This document shows positions 1 to 7,557 of a stretch of DNA of 64,000 bases, piece after piece. The stretch is from Croceivirga sp. Its GTDB lineage: Bacteria > Bacteroidota > Bacteroidia > Flavobacteriales > Flavobacteriaceae. The number at the start of each line of letters is the position of its first letter. Position 1 is the stretch's first letter. The DNA lies in NCBI GenBank assembly GCA_028281025.1, contig JANQKR010000027.1, forward strand, positions 83,686-147,685, in the 5' to 3' direction. A program made the translations under genes and the position numbers. Under the pieces are notes generated by a model. That model worked only from the letters and a program-made list of their open reading frames with translations. It was not told the DNA's origin and did no database searches.

Positions 1-299
1 ATGGAAATCGTTACGCCAAAGAGCAAACCGGCCAGAAACCGCCATCCTATTTTTGCCAGGGTCTCTTTGGTATGGTACCGATTCAATCGTTTATGTATGC
101 GATACAGCAAAAACCAGGTGAAAAATGGTAGTATCAAAGCACCTACCCAGTTGGGAATTCCTGGCATATCCTTGTTGTGAAACAGATAATGGGTAGGAAT
201 CCCACCATGGAAATAATCCCAGGTCACATGCCCCCAGACCAATAGGGCAACCAAGAATGTAAGGACTGTTCGTTGTTTTTTGGAAAACTTCTGGGTCAT
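1..299 (-). CDS. Membrane protein, 5' part only (cut by window edge)
   Basis: An open frame starts with ATG at 299 (MTQKFSKKQRTVL...) and runs leftward off the window, giving about 99 residues. Two hydrophobic segments are visible: residues about 11-25, followed by a His/Trp-rich stretch (HVTWDYFHGG...HYLFHNKD), and about 51-66 (VGALILPFFTWFLLY), then a basic stretch RIHKRLNRYH and a third hydrophobic segment near the cut. That makes a multi-pass inner-membrane protein. I do not recognise the family. It is divergent from the gene at 461, and the 160 bp between them must hold both promoters. Confidence 0.7.
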   Translation of the reverse strand, partial: MTQKFSKKQRTVLTFLVALLVWGHVTWDYFHGGIPTHYLFHNKDMPGIPNWVGALILPFFTWFLLYRIHKRLNRYHTKETLAKIGWRFLAGLLFGVTIS

Positions 300-460
300 A
301 ATTGGTTAGGTTTTATGGTTACGACAATTGGACGCGGTGAATTGGAATTTGTTACCAAAAAAGGGATTTATTTGGTCACTGCCGGTAAGGCCCATTAACA
401 CCCTTTTAAGAAATCCACATTCCCATTTCTTTATCTTTAGCCGACTAATTAACTCCCACA

Positions 461-3400
461 ATGAAAAGAATACTCTCGTTGGCCATCCTTTTGGCAACCA
501 CTTTGCTTTGCGCACAAGATTTCACAATGGATTTGATCCAGGACATGAAACCAAGAAACATTGGTCCCGCCGGAATGAGCGGCCGTGTTACGGCCATTGA
601 CGTGCAACTTTCCAATCCCGATGTCATGTATGTTGGTACAGCCTCTGGGGGACTTTGGAAATCCACTTCCGGGGGAATCAAATGGGAACCCATTTTTGAT
701 AAGGAATCCACGGGCTCCATAGGTGCCGTGGCCATACAGCAATCCAACCCGTCCGTTATTTGGGTGGGAACCGGTGAGGGCAATCCAAGAAATAGCCTAA
801 ATGGAGGTTATGGCGTTTACAAATCCCTGGATGGGGGAAAATCCTGGAAAAATATGGGCTTGGAAAAAACCCGACATGTCCATAGGATCGTCATAGACCC
901 TTCAGACCCCAATACGGTATATATAGGGGCCATTGGTTCCCCTTGGGGAATACATCCGGAACGTGGCGTATTTAAAACTACGGACGGGGGAAAAACATGG
1001 GAGAAAATCCTTTTTGTAAACAATAAGACGGGGGTTGCGGACATGGTAATGGATCCCACCAATCCCAATAAACTCATGGTGGCCATGTGGGAGCATAAAC
1101 GGGACCCATGGTTTTTTAAGTCCGGTGGGGAAGGAAGCGGACTGTACATGACACATGACGGAGGTAACAACTGGAAGGAAATTACGGAGGAAGATGGTTT
1201 TCCCAAAGGAGATTTGGGGCGCATTGGAATTGCCATTGCAAGCAATAGACCCAATGTAGTTTATGCTTTGGTCGAAGCCAAAAAAAATGCACTTTACAAA
1301 TCCGTTGATGGCGGTTTTACCTGGAACAAAATCAACGATAAAAATGATATTGGAAACCGACCCTTCTATTATTCTGAAATTTATGTGGACCCGGAAAATG
1401 AGAATCGTGTGTATTCCATTTTTACCTATGTCAATGTTTCGGAGGATGGCGGCAAGAATTTTAAGGAATTGATGCCCGCCTATGGGGTAAGCAATGGGGT
1501 CCATCCGGACCACCATGCCTGGTGGATCCATCCGGAAAATGGTCAGTTTATGATCGATGGGAATGATGGAGGGGTAAATATTACCAAGGACGGTGGCAAA
1601 ACTTGGCGCTTTATCGGCAACCTGCCCGTGGCACAGTTTTACCACATTAGTACGGACAACGAGTTTCCCTACAATGTCTACGGGGGAATGCAGGACAACG
1701 GTTCTTGGAGGGGACCGGCCTATGTGTGGCGGGCCCAGGGAATCCGAAATAGCTACTGGCAGGAAATTGCTTTCGGAGACGGTTTTGATGTGGTTCCTGA
1801 TAAGGATGACAGTCAGTTCGGTTATGCAATGAGCCAACAGGGCTCCGTTAGGAGGTACGATTGGAAAACGGGCAATAACTATACCGTTCGACCTACCCCG
1901 CCCGATGCCAAAACCAAGCTCCGATTCAACTGGAATGCGGGTATCGGTCAGGACCCTTTTGACAATTCGACAGTGTATTTTGGTAGTCAATTCGTTCATA
2001 AATCCACGGATAAGGGGTTGACCTGGAAGGTGATTTCGCCCGATCTCACCACTAACGACCCAGAAAAGCAAAAACAAAGTGAAAGTGGTGGATTGACCAT
2101 GGACGCCACGGGAGCCGAAAACCATTGTTCCATTCTTGTCATTGAACCTTCACCAGTGGAAAAGGATATGCTTTGGGTGGGTACCGATGATGGTCGTGTA
2201 CATTACACCCAAAATGGGGGCAACACCTGGACCGAGGTAACCTCAAACATCAAGGGCTTGCCAAAAGGGAGTTGGATTCCACAGATCAAAGCTTCCCAAA
2301 ACAACAAAGGGGAGGCCCTGCTCATTGCCAATGATTACCGCAGATTCAACTATGCCCCCTACGCCTATCGAACCCAGGATTACGGCAAAACTTGGACCCG
2401 AATTGTAGATGAAAACGATGTACAGAGTTATACACTGTCCATTATTGAAGACCAAGAAAACCCAAACTTGGTTTTCCTGGGAACCGATGATGGGCTTTAC
2501 ATCTCCTTAAATGCAGGGAGTACCTGGAAAAAATGGACGAAAGGTTTTCCAACGGTCTCCACCAAGGATTTGGCCATTCACCCGCGGGAACAGGATTTGG
2601 TCATAGGCACATTTGGTCGTGCCGCATGGGTCTTGGATGATATTCGACCGCTAAGGGAATTGGCCAAGGATAAATCCGCCCTACGACAAGAGGTAGCGTT
2701 ATTTAAGAGTCCGGACGCTTATTTGGCCGCTTACCAGCAAGGTACGGGTAGCCGTTTTGGTGGGGATGCCCTCTACAATGCGGAAAACAGAAAGCGTGGT
2801 GCCATGATCACCTATTTCATAAAAGAGGGAAAAAAGGATCTAAAAAAAGAGGAGGAAAAGAACAACAAGGAAAAAACAGATACCTCGGAAAAGGAGGACA
2901 AAAAAGAGCTAACGGGAGTACAGAAAAAAGATTCCATCCAGTTTGATTTTTATGATGGTGACCGATTGATCCGGACATTGAAATACAAAACCCCTGAAAA
3001 GAAAGGGTTTCATAGAATCTACTGGGGGCTCGATGAAAAGGGTCCCGACCGACCTGCCCGAAAAGTCAGCAAGCAAAAGAAGGAACCCAGTGGAGCTTCT
3101 GTAAAACCTGGGACTTACAAGGTTACGGTCGCTTTTGGGGAAGCTATGGATTCCACTACGGTAATCGTTAAAACCGACCCGCGTTTAAACATGACCACGG
3201 ACAATATCAATGCGGTCCATGCTACGAGAAAGCAGTTGGAACACTTTACCCAAACAGCTGCGGATGCCGTAAAACAATTGGTGGAAAGCAAGGATTTGGC
3301 CATTAAGTTCCAAAAGGAAATGAAGGATTTGGACAAGGATACGTACAAAGACCAAATCAAAGCCTCCAAGGACATTGTAAAACAAATAGACTCGGTCGTA

Positions 3401-3682
3401 GCCCTTTATATTGGGAAAGAAGATAAACGTCAAGGTATTACGCGCAATCCCGAAATCACGGTCATGCAGCGCATTGGGGTAGCCACACGCTATGTGGCCT
3501 CGCGAAAAACAGGTATCACCAAAACGGAAAGGGAGCTGATCTCCTATGCCAAAGAAGAGCTCAAAATGGCATTGGACAAGACCAATGCCTTCTTTACCGA
3601 AAAATGGAACCCCTATCGGCAATCCATTGAAGGCCTGGACTTATCCCCTTTTAAGAAAACAGCAGTTTTTAATTTGGAGTAA
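461..3682 (+). CDS. Secreted Asp-box (BNR/sortilin-type) beta-propeller protein
   Basis: A 1073-residue exported protein with signal peptide MKRILSLAILLATTLLCAQ. At least ten Asp-box-like repeats (S/T-x-D-G-G-K-x-W pattern: SLDGGKSW, TTDGGKTW, THDGGNNW, SVDGGFTW, TKDGGKTW, STDKGLTW, TQNGGNTW and others) spread over residues about 65-690 build one or two beta-propellers of the VPS10/sortilin N-terminal type. A Lys/Glu-rich linker follows at about 787-830, then a beta-sandwich-like segment and a helical C-terminal part (about 900-1073). Such proteins are often labelled glycosyl hydrolase, but no sialidase catalytic set is evident, so I assign no enzymatic activity. They are common in Flavobacteriia as large periplasmic or secreted proteins. 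No T9SS sorting tail was recognised. The gene stands alone. Confidence 0.88.
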   Translation: MKRILSLAILLATTLLCAQDFTMDLIQDMKPRNIGPAGMSGRVTAIDVQLSNPDVMYVGTASGGLWKSTSGGIKWEPIFDKESTGSIGAVAIQQSNPSVIWVGTGEGNPRNSLNGGYGVYKSLDGGKSWKNMGLEKTRHVHRIVIDPSDPNTVYIGAIGSPWGIHPERGVFKTTDGGKTWEKILFVNNKTGVADMVMDPTNPNKLMVAMWEHKRDPWFFKSGGEGSGLYMTHDGGNNWKEITEEDGFPKGDLGRIGIAIASNRPNVVYALVEAKKNALYKSVDGGFTWNKINDKNDIGNRPFYYSEIYVDPENENRVYSIFTYVNVSEDGGKNFKELMPAYGVSNGVHPDHHAWWIHPENGQFMIDGNDGGVNITKDGGKTWRFIGNLPVAQFYHISTDNEFPYNVYGGMQDNGSWRGPAYVWRAQGIRNSYWQEIAFGDGFDVVPDKDDSQFGYAMSQQGSVRRYDWKTGNNYTVRPTPPDAKTKLRFNWNAGIGQDPFDNSTVYFGSQFVHKSTDKGLTWKVISPDLTTNDPEKQKQSESGGLTMDATGAENHCSILVIEPSPVEKDMLWVGTDDGRVHYTQNGGNTWTEVTSNIKGLPKGSWIPQIKASQNNKGEALLIANDYRRFNYAPYAYRTQDYGKTWTRIVDENDVQSYTLSIIEDQENPNLVFLGTDDGLYISLNAGSTWKKWTKGFPTVSTKDLAIHPREQDLVIGTFGRAAWVLDDIRPLRELAKDKSALRQEVALFKSPDAYLAAYQQGTGSRFGGDALYNAENRKRGAMITYFIKEGKKDLKKEEEKNNKEKTDTSEKEDKKELTGVQKKDSIQFDFYDGDRLIRTLKYKTPEKKGFHRIYWGLDEKGPDRPARKVSKQKKEPSGASVKPGTYKVTVAFGEAMDSTTVIVKTDPRLNMTTDNINAVHATRKQLEHFTQTAADAVKQLVESKDLAIKFQKEMKDLDKDTYKDQIKASKDIVKQIDSVVALYIGKEDKRQGITRNPEITVMQRIGVATRYVASRKTGITKTERELISYAKEELKMALDKTNAFFTEKWNPYRQSIEGLDLSPFKKTAVFNLE

Positions 3683-3690
3683 TGAAATGA

Positions 3691-3747
3691 ACATGAATTT
3701 TTTTAATCAAAAATTCACACAGTGGCAATGATTAAAAAAATTCATGT
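3691..3747. repeat. Perfect 19-bp inverted repeat with 19-nt loop
   Basis: The arms at 3691-3709 and 3729-3747 are exact reverse complements (left arm begins ACATGAATTT and ends TTAATCA). A second, imperfect hairpin follows at about 3749-3782. It sits 8 bp after the stop at 3682. It could terminate transcription, although the stem is AT-rich, or be a small mobile-element-like insertion. Confidence 0.8.
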
Positions 3748-3828
3748 GAGAACGAGTGCAACGAGTGGTCGCATGAGTTCTTAAATTTTTAAATACCTTA
3801 TTTATAAGTGATTAAAAATTTTAAACAC

Positions 3829-4548
3829 ATGAAAAAACTTCTCATTTCAATAGCCGTATTGTTAGTTCACCTGCAATGTTTGGCCCAAGCTTCAGGGGAA
3901 GAAGAGACCGGCATTTGGTATATGTACTTTGGGATGAACCGGATTTCCGAGAAGCTCAGTATCCATTCAGAAGCGCAGTTTCGGTATTATGAAACTTCGG
4001 GTAATTTCAATCAACTGTTGTTGCGTACGGGGCTTAACTATCATATCAACCAAAAGGCCATTGCCACTTTGGGCTATGCCTTTATTGAGACCGATGGGAC
4101 ATTTTTGGAAAGCCCCAGTAGGGCAAACCTTGACGAACATAGGATTTTCCAACAGTTCATCCTTACCAATACCGTTGGGGAATTTCTTTTTGAGCATCGC
4201 TATCGCCTGGAACAACGTTTTATTTCACAAACGCTGATTACCAGCGATCCAGAGCAGGATTTATCACGAACGGAACACCGTGCCCGTTACCGATTACAAG
4301 TGATGTTGCCCTTGACCAACACTTTTTTCCTGAATTTCTACGATGAACTTTTTATCAATCTACAGGATAATCTATTTGATCAAAATCGTCTTTATGCGGC
4401 AATTGGCATCCATATTACTGAAAATAGCAATTTGCAATTGGGTTACTTGCGTAATCAATTTACCAATGCCGTGTTTGACCGTTTGCAGATAGGTTTCTTC
4501 TTTAATCCCGACCTAAGGGGTATCTTTAAGAAGAACAAGAAAAGTTGA
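3829..4548 (+). CDS. DUF2490 family outer-membrane beta-barrel protein
   Basis: Start taken at ATG 3829, which places a clean signal peptide (MKKLLISIAVLLVHLQCLAQ) at the N-terminus; a GTG at 3808 in the same frame would put a charged stretch before it. The mature protein (about 220 residues) has alternating amphipathic strands rich in Tyr/Phe/Arg (EAQFRYYE, LLRTGLNYHI, ATLGYAFIE, HRYRLEQRFI, ARYRLQVMLPL, QLGYLRNQF, LQIGFFFNP), the pattern of DUF2490 outer-membrane barrels. Function is unknown. It stands alone, 125-146 bp after the propeller gene and beyond the large inverted repeat. Confidence 0.8.
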   Translation: MKKLLISIAVLLVHLQCLAQASGEEETGIWYMYFGMNRISEKLSIHSEAQFRYYETSGNFNQLLLRTGLNYHINQKAIATLGYAFIETDGTFLESPSRANLDEHRIFQQFILTNTVGEFLFEHRYRLEQRFISQTLITSDPEQDLSRTEHRARYRLQVMLPLTNTFFLNFYDELFINLQDNLFDQNRLYAAIGIHITENSNLQLGYLRNQFTNAVFDRLQIGFFFNPDLRGIFKKNKKS

Positions 4549-4613
4549 TTTTTGGTTGCCAAGGTGGTAACCCCGATCAATACATAACTTAATACTATGT
4601 TACGCTTTCCACT

Positions 4614-5834
4614 ATGAATACCATAAAAGTTGAATTTGAGAATGCGGAAGGACAAAAGCTTATGGGCCGTCTGGAGTTTCCTGTAGATCGTCATCCACAT
4701 AATTTTGCATTGTTCGCCCATTGTTTTACCTGTACCAAAAATTTATCCGCGGTACGGAACATCAGTAAATCCCTTACTGCAAAAGGGTTTGCCGTACTAC
4801 GTTTCGATTTTACCGGTCTTGGGGAAAGTGAAGGGGACTTTGCCGATACCAACTTTTCGGGAAATGTGGCCGATTTGGTCGCTGCCGCCGATTTTCTATC
4901 CAAAAACTACGATTCTCCCAGTTTGCTCATTGGCCATTCCCTGGGTGGGGCGGCCGTTATTTTCGCTGCCACCGAAATTGAATCGATAAAGGCAATTGCC
5001 ACCATTGGGGCACCCTCCAATCCAAAGCATGTAAAACATCTTTTTAAAAGTGGTCTGAACGAAATAAACGCAACTGGCGAAGCTGTTGTAAATCTTAGTG
5101 GAAGGGATTTCAAGATAAAAAAAAAATTTGTTGACGATCTGGATAATAAATCACTTCCGGAAACCGCAAAATCCCTACGAAAACCACTATTGATCATGCA
5201 CTCCCCCCAAGACGATACCGTGGGGATACAAAATGCCGAGGAAATATACAAAGCGGCACATCACCCCAAAAGCTTTGTTTCATTGGACGATGCAGACCAT
5301 TTATTGTCCAACAAAAAGGACTCACTCTATGTTGGTGAGGTCATTACCGGCTGGGCAAAACGGTATTTGGACGTTACGGATAAGGTTACTTCCGATTTAA
5401 AAACCACCCACCAGGTGGTGGCCAGTCTGGATGCGGAAGATGGTTTTACCACCCAGATGAAAGTGGGAAACCATCATATGTTGGCGGATGAGCCCGAAAG
5501 CTTTGGTGGCAATGATTTTGGACCTTCCCCTTACGAACTTGTTTCGGCCGGGTTAGCTGCTTGTACGGTCATGACACTTCATATGTATGCCAAACGAAAA
5601 GGATGGCCCCTGGAAAATGTGGAAGTGCATACTTCCTACAGTAAGACGCATGCCCAGGACTGTGAGGATTGTGAGAACAGTTCCGCTAAAATTGATACGT
5701 TCCACAGGGCGTTAAAACTTACCGGGGCCCTGGATGACAAACAACGGGAAAGATTGGTCCAGATTGCGGATAAATGTCCTGTCCACAAAACCTTACATAG
5801 TGAAACGCAAGTGATTACCTCAGTTGTGGATTAG
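4614..5834 (+). CDS. Bifunctional alpha/beta hydrolase - OsmC family protein
   Basis: 406 residues, two domains. Residues 1 to about 250 are an alpha/beta hydrolase with nucleophile elbow GHSLGGA near residue 105, an acid in the DDTVG segment and the histidine in DADHLL. Residues about 265-405 are OsmC/Ohr-like: FGGNDFGPSPYELVSAGLAACTVMTL supplies the first peroxidatic-type Cys region and ADKCPVHKTL the second. OsmC/Ohr proteins reduce organic hydroperoxides through two cysteines, while the hydrolase substrate is unknown. This domain fusion is known in several bacterial phyla. The protein is cytoplasmic (no signal peptide). A second CxxC-rich bit (CEDCENS) lies in the OsmC half. Confidence 0.9.
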   Translation: MNTIKVEFENAEGQKLMGRLEFPVDRHPHNFALFAHCFTCTKNLSAVRNISKSLTAKGFAVLRFDFTGLGESEGDFADTNFSGNVADLVAAADFLSKNYDSPSLLIGHSLGGAAVIFAATEIESIKAIATIGAPSNPKHVKHLFKSGLNEINATGEAVVNLSGRDFKIKKKFVDDLDNKSLPETAKSLRKPLLIMHSPQDDTVGIQNAEEIYKAAHHPKSFVSLDDADHLLSNKKDSLYVGEVITGWAKRYLDVTDKVTSDLKTTHQVVASLDAEDGFTTQMKVGNHHMLADEPESFGGNDFGPSPYELVSAGLAACTVMTLHMYAKRKGWPLENVEVHTSYSKTHAQDCEDCENSSAKIDTFHRALKLTGALDDKQRERLVQIADKCPVHKTLHSETQVITSVVD

Positions 5835-5835
5835 A

Positions 5836-6051
5836 CTAATGCCGCATATGTAGAACATCAAAATACTTGATTTCCAACTCAATCGCCGATTTTCGAATGC
5901 TCCACAGTTTTTTTAAATATTCGTGCTGGCTTAGATCTCCATTGAAGAGTTTGGTTTTTGCATTGCGGTAATCCTTGCAACATACTTTTCGCTTATTGCA
6001 ATAGGCAATAAAATTGATATACTTGGTTGGTCGGTAAATGGGCATCAACAA
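5836..6051 (-). CDS. Small hypothetical protein, Cys/Lys-rich
   Basis: A 71-residue frame with ATG start, ending 2 bp from the convergent stop of the OsmC-fusion gene. It is basic, with a cysteine group (YCNKRKVCCKDY) followed by a helical, Leu/Lys-rich half (SQHEYLKKLWSIRKSAIELEI). Composition looks protein-like rather than antisense noise, and it occupies an otherwise empty stretch. No family is recognised. The remaining 6052-6227 is AT-rich and holds the promoter region for 6228. Confidence 0.45.
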   Translation of the reverse strand: MLMPIYRPTKYINFIAYCNKRKVCCKDYRNAKTKLFNGDLSQHEYLKKLWSIRKSAIELEIKYFDVLHMRH

Positions 6052-6227
6052 TTACTTTATACTATGCATTTGGGGGAACGTCATAATTTTTAAAATAAAC
6101 GGTAAAGAAGGAAAAATAGTATTTCATCGATATTTTTTTACCTCTTGTCGATAATTTAAAGCGGTCTTAGGGCGTATTGCATTCTTCCAAATTCCGAGTA
6201 TCTTGTAGCACTTGACGAAATCTTCCT

Positions 6228-6710
6228 ATGGAAAGTCCACCATTTGAAATTGCTGTTATTGGAATGCACAGCATTATTGTCCCCGATCTAATGGCCCTAC
6301 CTTTTATTGAAAAAGGGCATTCCAGGGTAAAGGTCAAAGCTACTTTTCAAGATAAATCCATTGAATTTCACGCTGCTTTGCGAAAATATCATGGCCAATA
6401 CACCATGATGTTCAGTAAAAACAAGCAAAAGGAATTGGGACTGCTGCCCAATGATCGCTTTACTTTACAGCTGTTTGAGGATACCTCCAAATACGGTGTT
6501 GAAGTTCCAGAGGAATTTGAAGCAGTAATGCTCAGTGATCACGATGCCCATCAAATTTTTGAATCCTTTACCAAGGGGAAACAACGTGGAATTATTTACA
6601 TGATCACCAGATTCAAGGATTCCCAAAAAAAGATTGATAAAACATTGATTCTTTGTGAGAACTTAAAACGTGGAATTCACGACAACCGCGAATTGCTAAA
6701 ACCTTTTTAA
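6228..6710 (+). CDS. YdeI/OmpD-associated family protein (DUF1905 plus OmdA-like)
   Basis: 160 residues. The N-terminal half (PFIEKGHSRVKVKATF...IEFHAALRKYHGQYTMMFSKNKQKELGL, ending NDRFTLQLFED) fits the DUF1905 beta-barrel. The C-terminal half (VPEEFEAVMLSDHDAHQIFESFTKGKQRGIIYMITRFKDSQKKI) is the YdeI/OmdA helical segment with its characteristic FE-F-KGKQRG...I-R-K pattern. Biochemical function is unknown. The first 11 residues before MHSIIVPDL may be extra, since that internal ATG is an equally plausible start. Confidence 0.75.
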   Translation: MESPPFEIAVIGMHSIIVPDLMALPFIEKGHSRVKVKATFQDKSIEFHAALRKYHGQYTMMFSKNKQKELGLLPNDRFTLQLFEDTSKYGVEVPEEFEAVMLSDHDAHQIFESFTKGKQRGIIYMITRFKDSQKKIDKTLILCENLKRGIHDNRELLKPF

Positions 6711-6764
6711 GTTGACATGGCCTTGATTAATCAGTAACTTAGACCAAAACCTAAAAATGATACT

Positions 6765-7496
6765 ATGAATAAGCGCAAGTTTTTAAAAAATACTGTGGTA
6801 GCAACCACTGGACTGACGGTGGCCCCTACTATTTTATTGTCCTCTTGTAAAACCGATCCCAAAAAAGAAGAAAAAATGGAGGCTACCCCCGCAACTGCGG
6901 TTACAACATTCACCTTACCGGAGATTCCCTATGGCTATAACGCCTTTCCGGACACCATTGATGCAATGACCATGGAGATCCACCATTCCAAACACCACCA
7001 GGGCTATACCAATAAATTGAATGCTGCATTGGAAGAAGCAAACATTTCGGGAAAAACGATAGAGGAAATCCTTTCCATGGATAATTTACCGACCGGTATT
7101 CGTAACAATGGGGGCGGCTACTACAACCACACCCTTTATTGGGATATTTTGACCCCTGGAAATTCAGGTATGAGTGATGATTTAAAGGCGCAAATCGTGA
7201 AGGACTTTGGCTCCGAGGAGTCCTTCAAGAATGAATTGGCAGATGCTGGGGCCAAGAGATTTGGATCGGGATGGGCCTGGGTATGCCAGGATAGTGACAA
7301 AAAACTTCATATTTGCTCAACGCCAAATCAGGATAATCCATTAATGGCAGTTGCCGAAAGAATGGGGACGCCGATTTTGGGAATTGATGTATGGGAACAT
7401 GCGTACTACCTAAAATATCAGAACAAGCGTGGTGACTATTTAAAGAATATCATCAAAATCATTAACTGGGATAAGGTCGAATCAAGAATTTCTTGA
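6765..7496 (+). CDS. sodA: Exported Fe/Mn superoxide dismutase, lipoprotein-like
   Basis: 243 residues; converts superoxide to hydrogen peroxide and oxygen. Metal ligands are visible: H73 (IHHSKHHQGY), H122 (YYNHTLYW), D208 and H212 (GIDVWEHAYYLKY), all in the Fe/Mn-SOD order. The family is usually about 200 residues and cytosolic. This copy has about 45 extra N-terminal residues: a Tat-like start (MNKRKFLKN, Lys-Arg in place of twin Arg), a hydrophobic core and a lipobox LLSS-C28, then a Lys/Glu-rich spacer. It therefore probably works in the periplasm, anchored by lipid. It is monocistronic, followed by a clear terminator. Whether Fe or Mn is used cannot be decided here. Confidence 0.92.
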   Translation: MNKRKFLKNTVVATTGLTVAPTILLSSCKTDPKKEEKMEATPATAVTTFTLPEIPYGYNAFPDTIDAMTMEIHHSKHHQGYTNKLNAALEEANISGKTIEEILSMDNLPTGIRNNGGGYYNHTLYWDILTPGNSGMSDDLKAQIVKDFGSEESFKNELADAGAKRFGSGWAWVCQDSDKKLHICSTPNQDNPLMAVAERMGTPILGIDVWEHAYYLKYQNKRGDYLKNIIKIINWDKVESRIS

Positions 7497-7530
7497 TTCC
7501 AACAAACTCATTTCGAATAATTTCATCTTT

Positions 7531-7557
7531 AAAAGCTGCTTCTTAAGCGGCTTTTTT
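7531..7557. terminator. Bidirectional rho-independent terminator
   Basis: Stem AAAAGCTGC (7531-7539) / GCGGCTTTT (7547-7555) with one G-T pair, loop TTCTTAA, and T tracts on both strands. It ends the superoxide dismutase transcript and serves the convergent ABC permease, whose stop codon overlaps it. Confidence 0.85.

Noticed and set aside
902..2125. 407-codon open frame opposite the propeller gene
   Set aside because: Antisense shadow: the + strand protein has signal peptide and regular Asp-box repeats; the minus frame lacks any domain pattern and starts mid-gene.
461..3682. Sialidase/glycosyl hydrolase function from Asp boxes
   Set aside because: Asp boxes are structural; no Arg triad or catalytic Tyr/Glu set of sialidases was identified.
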